The position numbers and the translations under genes are program-made. From an uncultured Blautia sp. (GTDB lineage: Bacteria > Bacillota > Clostridia > Lachnospirales > Lachnospiraceae): a DNA stretch of 9,986 nt. The notes below the pieces were generated by a model. That model had not been told where the DNA came from. It worked only from the letters and a program-made list of their open reading frames with translations, and did not search any database. Where the stretch lies: contig URHH01000089.1 of assembly GCA_900547615.1 (NCBI GenBank), positions 1 through 9,986 on the forward strand, written 5' to 3'. Positions 6,844 through 9,986 of the stretch are shown piece by piece (position 1 is the stretch's first letter; each line of letters begins with the position of its first letter).

Positions 6844-7155
6844 CGAAAAATGCAAATGTAAAAGTCAGCGAAAATCTTTGAATCAATTCCATAAGCCTAT
6901 AATAAATCAGTTGAAATAGGCGAAAAACCTTTAAATATCTTAAAAATCCTATAAAATACAAGGTAAAATAAGTTGAAAATCAAAGAAAGGCAAATCTAGC
7001 CTATAAAAAGACATGAAAAAATAATCAGAATCTAAGAAAAGTAAAAAAGTATCCTATTTGTCTTTGAAAAAAGTATCCGATATTTTAATAAGTTTGAAAA
7101 GTAGCTTATTTAGACCTCAAAAAAATAGGCGAAAAGCAGAGAAAATAAAAAATAA
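6844..7155. repeat. Degenerate tandem array, about six 52-bp units
   Basis: This noncoding AT-rich stretch after the nuclease gene has a clear 52-bp phase. A CCTATA-like word recurs at 6896, 6948, 7000, 7053 (CCTATTT) and 7105 (CTTATTT), spaced 52, 52, 53 and 52. A second word in the same phase, GCGAAAA, occurs at 6868, 6920 and 7129, with weaker versions GTTGAAA at 6972 and CCGATAT at 7077. The 13-nt AAATAGGCGAAAA is identical in the units starting at 6896 and 7105. Two adjacent units compared base by base share only about half their positions, so the array is old and eroded. It is not CRISPR: no conserved repeat with unique spacers. No open frame is maintained. Possible roles are protein-binding iterons or decayed satellite DNA. 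Confidence 0.62.
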
Positions 7156-7159
7156 CCTT

Positions 7160-7213
7160 ACGCTATCTGATAAAACGATATTATAGATAAAGTACAGGAA
7201 TCAATGAATATGC
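7160..7213 (+). pseudogene. Fossil of the 3' end of a second DUF1016 gene
   Basis: Positions 7169-7213 align with 6742-6787 of the intact nuclease gene at about 37 of 46 sites with one gap, beginning GATAAAAC and ending AATATGC in both. Translated, the fossil reads LSDKTIL, then a stop and a frameshift, then VQESMNM, matching LPDKTVLQKKLQELINMP of the intact protein. Only the last 15-18 codons are recognisable. It sits directly after the 52-bp array. A tandem paralogue that was deleted and eroded is the simplest reading; a duplicated gene tail is the alternative. Confidence 0.62.
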
Positions 7214-7243
7214 TATATACCTGTTATAGCAAGAATAACCATA

Positions 7244-7267
7244 CGCAGTTGTAAGAACAACCGTGCG
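7244..7267. repeat. Small imperfect hairpin in noncoding DNA
   Basis: CGCAGTTGT (7244-7252) pairs with ACAAC and TGCG (7257-7267) around an AAGA loop with a two-base bulge. No gene, T-run or promoter is obvious next to it. Nothing else is recognised between 7214 and 7290. Confidence 0.3.
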
Positions 7268-7290
7268 GAGCCGTAAAAAATGATCAGGTA

Positions 7291-7333
7291 GCCGAAATAT
7301 GATTAGTTTACTTTTATGTTGAAATATTTCGGC
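7291..7333. repeat. 10-bp inverted repeat upstream of the minus-strand terminator
   Basis: GCCGAAATAT at 7291-7300 is exactly complementary to ATATTTCGGC at 7324-7333, with a 23-nt AT-rich loop. It lies just beyond the terminator of the MATE/acetyltransferase unit. No T-run follows directly, so it is not called a terminator. Function unknown. Confidence 0.45.
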
Positions 7334-7348
7334 GGAACAATTATAAAT

Positions 7349-7372
7349 TAAAAAGGGGAGGCATTCCTCCCC
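7349..7372 (-). terminator. Rho-independent terminator for the MATE/GNAT unit
   Basis: On the minus strand GGGGAGG, loop AATG, CCTCCCC and then TTTTT: a compact GC-rich stem with a U-tract. It lies 10 nt after the stop of the decayed acetyltransferase and would end transcripts coming from the MATE gene. Confidence 0.9.
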
Positions 7373-7382
7373 GAAAATAAAA

Positions 7383-7534
7383 TTATAATTCTTTTGGCAT
7401 AGCAATATGCGGGCAGTTTTCATCAAGATATACGCCGCCCTGTTTTTGGTAGCTGAGTTTTTCGTAGAAATCAGCAATACGTCCGATCACGAAGCTATCT
7501 CTTCCGGCAGTGATTCGTAAACTTTAAATTACAT
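7383..7534 (-). pseudogene. Shredded GNAT acetyltransferase (ElaA-like), internal deletions
   Basis: The minus strand has a ribosome site AGGAG (7541-7545) and an ATG (7534-7532) that is followed at once by TAA. Reading on in the same frame gives FKVYESLPEEIAS, which resembles the N-terminus of ElaA-like GNAT proteins (LPEEA... motif). The frame then changes to give SFVIGRIA, the strand before the acetyl-CoA loop, joined directly to DFYEKLSYQKQGG and DENCPHIAMPKEL, which resemble the family's C-terminal end (FYEKLGF...G..F.E.GIPHI.M). The acetyl-CoA loop (RGxGxG) and most of the core are missing: about 50 codons remain of the 140-150 usual for the family. It starts 40 nt after the MATE stop on the same strand and ends just before the terminator, so it was probably the second gene of that operon. 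The family assignment rests on short motifs. Confidence 0.6.
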
Positions 7535-7573
7535 AATATTCTCCTGAAGTTAGCATATCTGTTTATCAGAGCA

Positions 7574-8923
7574 TTATTTTGTCAGTTTTAATTTCTTCAT
7601 AAAATTTCTGTATAAACTGCAGCCGATCACAGCAGCGATAAGCTCCGCGGCGGGGAAGGTTGCCCAGACGCCGTACAGTCCAGCGGTTTTTGACAAAACA
7701 GCAGACAGAGGAATAATGATGATCAACTGGCGCAGCAGAGATACGACTAATGACTGGACGCCTTTTCCAAGCGCTTCAAAAGCTCCGGAAAGCACACAGC
7801 CTACTGTGGAAATGATAAATCCAATGGCAATGATACGCAGCATGGGAACGCCGATTTCGAGCATTTCCGCATTTGCATTAAAAAGTTGCATGATTCCCTG
7901 TGGGAAAGCCATAAACAGTACAGTACCCAAAGTCATGATCACTCCGGCTGCCTCCAGGCTGGCTTTTAAAGTTTCTTTCATACGTTTTCGGTTTCCGGCG
8001 CCGTAATTATAGCTCATAATAGGGCGCATTCCCTGAATTACGCCGTTAGCAGGCATGTATACGAAGGTCTGGATTTTGATATACAGTCCAAAAACGGCAA
8101 TCGCCGTAGCGGAAAATGCCGACAGCACAGAGTTTAAGGCTGCTACCAGAACAGAAGGCAGGGACATCATAATTGCGGAAGGGATTGCCACAGTATAGAT
8201 TTTCCAAAGCATATTTTTTTCAAAGCGAAATCCTTTTAAATGAATCCGTACAGACGTACATTTTTTCAGGAAGAAAATCATAGAAAGGGCAGCAGCCAGA
8301 ATCTGAGAAGCTACAGTTGCAATCGCAGCACCCTTAACTCCCATAGCAGAAATGCCGAACCAGCCGAAAATAAAAATCGGGTCTAAAATAATATTAAAAA
8401 TAGCACCTGCACCCTGGAAGATCATGGGAAGCACCATGCTTCCTGTTGCCTGAAATAATTTTTCTGCATATAAATGATACATACTTCCAATGCTGAAGCA
8501 TAAAACAATCTGCGTATACTGGCAGCTCATTTCATAAATCTGAGGACTGTCTGTAAAGTTTCCAAGGAATGGTCCGGTGACAAAGAGTCCCATCAGTACA
8601 AACAACAGCCAGTGAACACCGCTTAACAGGAAGCCATGCGTGGCGGCAGATGTGACTTCTTTTTCGTTTCTTGCGCCGAGAGCACGTGCAACGCAGGAAC
8701 TAAGCCCGATTCCAAAGCCGCAGGATACTGCGATGATCAGATTCTGCAGGGGAAAGGCAATGGATACTGCTGTCAGAGCATCCTCGCTCACTCTTGCCAC
8801 ATACATACTGTCTACAATATTATATAATGCCTGTATCAGCATGGAAATCATAGGCGGCACAGACATGGAAATCAAAAGGGGCATTACTTTTTTTGTTCCC
8901 ATGATATTTTCCGTTTTTTGCAT
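7574..8923 (-). CDS. MATE family efflux transporter
   Basis: Inner-membrane drug/sodium (or proton) antiporter of the MATE family, 449 residues, the normal full length for a 12-helix protein. Family landmarks: the N-lobe start PLLISMSVPPMISMLIQALY and NIVDSMYVARV (about 15-45), NIILDPIFIFG (about 177-187) at the end of the first lobe, and GMRPIMSYNYGAGN (about 298-311), which opens the loop in the second lobe and is typical of MepA-like members. No frameshift or stop was found. The start has AGAGGT a few bases upstream on the minus strand. The substrate cannot be read from the sequence; MepA-type pumps export cationic drugs and dyes. A decayed GNAT gene follows 40 nt later and a strong terminator closes the unit. 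The pump is transcribed divergently from the DUF3990 gene. Confidence 0.95.
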   Translation of the reverse strand: MQKTENIMGTKKVMPLLISMSVPPMISMLIQALYNIVDSMYVARVSEDALTAVSIAFPLQNLIIAVSCGFGIGLSSCVARALGARNEKEVTSAATHGFLLSGVHWLLFVLMGLFVTGPFLGNFTDSPQIYEMSCQYTQIVLCFSIGSMYHLYAEKLFQATGSMVLPMIFQGAGAIFNIILDPIFIFGWFGISAMGVKGAAIATVASQILAAALSMIFFLKKCTSVRIHLKGFRFEKNMLWKIYTVAIPSAIMMSLPSVLVAALNSVLSAFSATAIAVFGLYIKIQTFVYMPANGVIQGMRPIMSYNYGAGNRKRMKETLKASLEAAGVIMTLGTVLFMAFPQGIMQLFNANAEMLEIGVPMLRIIAIGFIISTVGCVLSGAFEALGKGVQSLVVSLLRQLIIIIPLSAVLSKTAGLYGVWATFPAAELIAAVIGCSLYRNFMKKLKLTK

Positions 8924-8959
8924 TTTTGTACCTCTTTTCCCAAAAATTATACCTTAAAA

Positions 8960-8988
8960 AGAATAGTCATTTAGAACGGGTTTGTCAA
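8960..8988 (-). promoter_or_regulatory. Promoter of the MATE gene
   Basis: On the minus strand a consensus -35, TTGACA (8988-8983), is followed after 17 nt by TATTCT (8965-8960). A better-looking TATAAT lies nearer the gene (8951-8946) but 31 nt from the TTGACA and without a good -35 of its own. Either could be the -10; the 17-nt pair is preferred. Confidence 0.45.
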
Positions 8989-9038
8989 TGTGTTTTTTCA
9001 GAATTTGTCGGATATTCATATCTTAAAGATGCGGTGCG

Positions 9039-9067
9039 TTGTAACGTAAGAACTTGTGTGGTATGAT
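9039..9067 (+). promoter_or_regulatory. Promoter of the DUF3990 gene
   Basis: TTGTAA (9039-9044), a 17-nt spacer and TATGAT (9062-9067), preceded by TGG to make an extended -10. It lies about 45 nt before the ATG at 9111 and divergent from the MATE promoter. If the transcript starts near 9074, the TTG at 9054 would lie upstream of the mRNA start, supporting the ATG at 9111. Confidence 0.55.
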
Positions 9068-9110
9068 GAGGTTATCGGAAAAAGCGAAATACGAATGGAA
9101 GGAGGAGCTT

Positions 9111-9746
9111 ATGAGTAAAACTGTAGTTTTGTATCATGGGTCAAAGTCAGGAATCCAGGGTAATATTGCACCTGTAAGCAGAAAATATTGTGATTTTGGT
9201 AAGGGATTTTATATGGGAACGGAAAGAATACAGCCGCTTACATTGATTTGTAATTATCCGGACGCCAGAATTTATACGTTAGAAGCAGATTTGTCAGATC
9301 TTAAAATTCTGGATATAGAGGTGGGCTTAGAGAGGGCATTACTGGTTGCGTACAATCGAGGCAAAATGGAAGGGGCGAAAGATACACTTCTTTATAATCG
9401 AATTGCAAATTTAAGTAAAAAAAGCGATATGATAATCGGGTATATTGCCAATGACAGAATGTTTGTTGTACTGGACCGTTTTTTCAACGGTGAGATTACA
9501 GACCGAGCCCTTATAAATAGTCTGTCTGCTTTGAAATTGGGGAAACAGTACGTAGCTTTAACCCAAAAAGCCTGTGAGAAAATAAAAATCCTTGATGAAA
9601 GACGAATTTCAGATAAAGAAAGAGAAGAATTGAAACAAAAAAGCGAAGAAAATCGTCAGGAAGGTATTCAAATAGCAGAGAGAATTTGCAGGGAATATCG
9701 CAGGGAAGGGCGATTTTTCGATGAAATATTGGAGGAAGGCAAATAA
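9111..9746 (+). CDS. DUF3990 domain protein, possible ADP-ribosyltransferase-like toxin
   Basis: 211-residue cytoplasmic protein without signal peptide or membrane segment. The DUF3990 domain occupies about 5-160, with family landmarks LYHGS (His9), DFGKGFYMGT (28-36, Tyr34), IIGYIANDR (108-116) and the KQYVALTQKA block (145-154). DUF3990 is common in gut Lachnospiraceae; an ADP-ribosyltransferase-like fold with His and Tyr in the first two catalytic positions is a prediction, not shown here. The tail, about 163-211, is highly charged and probably helical. The start at 9111 is fixed by AAGGAGG a few bases upstream; the earlier TTG at 9054 lies in the promoter. The next gene starts 1 nt after the stop, with its ribosome site inside this gene, so the two are coupled. 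The layout suggests a toxin and partner. The DUF3791 gene often seen beside DUF3990 genes is not in this window. Confidence 0.82.
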   Translation: MSKTVVLYHGSKSGIQGNIAPVSRKYCDFGKGFYMGTERIQPLTLICNYPDARIYTLEADLSDLKILDIEVGLERALLVAYNRGKMEGAKDTLLYNRIANLSKKSDMIIGYIANDRMFVVLDRFFNGEITDRALINSLSALKLGKQYVALTQKACEKIKILDERRISDKEREELKQKSEENRQEGIQIAERICREYRREGRFFDEILEEGK

Positions 9747-9747
9747 A

Positions 9748-9986
9748 ATGGAAAACTTCACACTTGACAAGCGGCAGCTTTGTGATATACAGGGCAGATT
9801 ATTTGAGCTCGCTTTAAAGAATGGATACGATTGTCCTCTATTTATAGAGGAATTTATGAACAGCAGGGCAGCGGCAGCTCTTGATGACGTTTATGACCGT
9901 CTGCAATGGGCAGGAGAAGAATATATTCTGGAAGAATTAGATGAGGAAGCCGGAGGGCTGAAAAAAGCAGGAACAGTTTATTCCAG
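9748..9986 (+). CDS. Small acidic protein coupled to the DUF3990 gene, 3' end outside window
   Basis: The first 79 codons are present and the frame is open to the right edge. The start follows the DUF3990 stop by 1 nt, with GGAGGAAGG at 9731-9739 as ribosome site. The visible part has 17 Asp/Glu against 8 Lys/Arg, is probably all helical, and carries IQGRLFELALKNGYD, FIEEFMNSRAAAALDD and LQWAGEEYILEEL. No domain is recognised with certainty. Small proteins of this appearance accompany DUF3990 genes in related gut bacteria as far as I recall, but no function is known to me. Acidic composition, small size and tight coupling would suit an antitoxin or immunity protein; that is inference only. 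Confidence 0.75.
   Translation, partial: MENFTLDKRQLCDIQGRLFELALKNGYDCPLFIEEFMNSRAAAALDDVYDRLQWAGEEYILEELDEEAGGLKKAGTVYS

Noticed and set aside
6779..6961. Minus-strand open frame of 60 codons
   Set aside because: It overlaps the nuclease gene end and the 52-bp array, has no ribosome site, and its Phe/Leu/Tyr-rich translation merely reflects A-rich DNA on the other strand.
6844..7155. CRISPR array
   Set aside because: The periodic stretch has no conserved repeat of 25-40 nt, no unique spacers and no cas genes; only short words recur in phase.
7181..7477. Minus-strand open frame of 98 codons
   Set aside because: It crosses the terminator at 7349-7372 and the inverted repeat at 7291-7333 and overlaps the GNAT fragments in a different frame.
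8946..8988. TTGACA and TATAAT as one MATE promoter
   Set aside because: They are 31 nt apart, far from the usual 16-18 nt; TATTCT at 17-nt spacing was preferred.
9054..9110. TTG at 9054 as start of the DUF3990 protein
   Set aside because: It lies within the predicted promoter; the ATG at 9111 has an AAGGAGG site and begins right at the domain.

Overview
The window reads like a chromosomal stretch from a gut Clostridia, most probably a Lachnospiraceae (low-to-mid GC, AGGAGG-type ribosome sites, AGA/GGA/CTT-rich codons, a bacteriohemerythrin, a DUF3990 gene and LnrLM/BcrAB-like transporter parts). This placement is inferred from gene content and style only. No rRNA, tRNA, CRISPR or insertion sequence was seen.

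Left part (1-4376): a two-component system, sensor kinase followed by an OmpR-family regulator, overlapping by 8 nt. It is followed by what was an antimicrobial-peptide-type ABC exporter. The exporter is broken. The ATPase has lost the stretch carrying the ABC signature and Walker B, and changes frame at a run of seven A. The permease has an in-frame TGA at codon 9 and has lost most of its C-terminal part. The next histidine kinase has lost its N-terminal sensor. The first kinase and the regulator look intact.

Middle part (4377-5521): an intact bacteriohemerythrin with a good promoter, a closely linked phosphinothricin-type GNAT acetyltransferase, and a strong intrinsic terminator.

Accessory part (5522-7382): a DUF1016/YhcG-type PD-(D/E)xK nuclease gene with its own promoter and a structured leader. 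The leader holds a perfect 13-bp-arm palindrome, and a near copy of it lies inside the nuclease coding sequence. Downstream is a noncoding AT-rich stretch with a degenerate array of about six 52-bp units. The array ends at a decayed copy of the nuclease gene's own 3' end.

Right part (7349-9986): on the minus strand, a MATE efflux pump followed by a shredded GNAT gene and a terminator, probably one former operon. Divergently, a DUF3990 gene (possible ADP-ribosyltransferase-like toxin) is followed after 1 nt by a small acidic protein cut by the window end; this resembles a toxin-antitoxin layout.

The most interesting items are the nuclease locus (palindrome shared by leader and coding sequence, 52-bp array, duplicated 3' end) and the DUF3990/acidic-protein pair. 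Much of the rest is a record of small-deletion gene decay.
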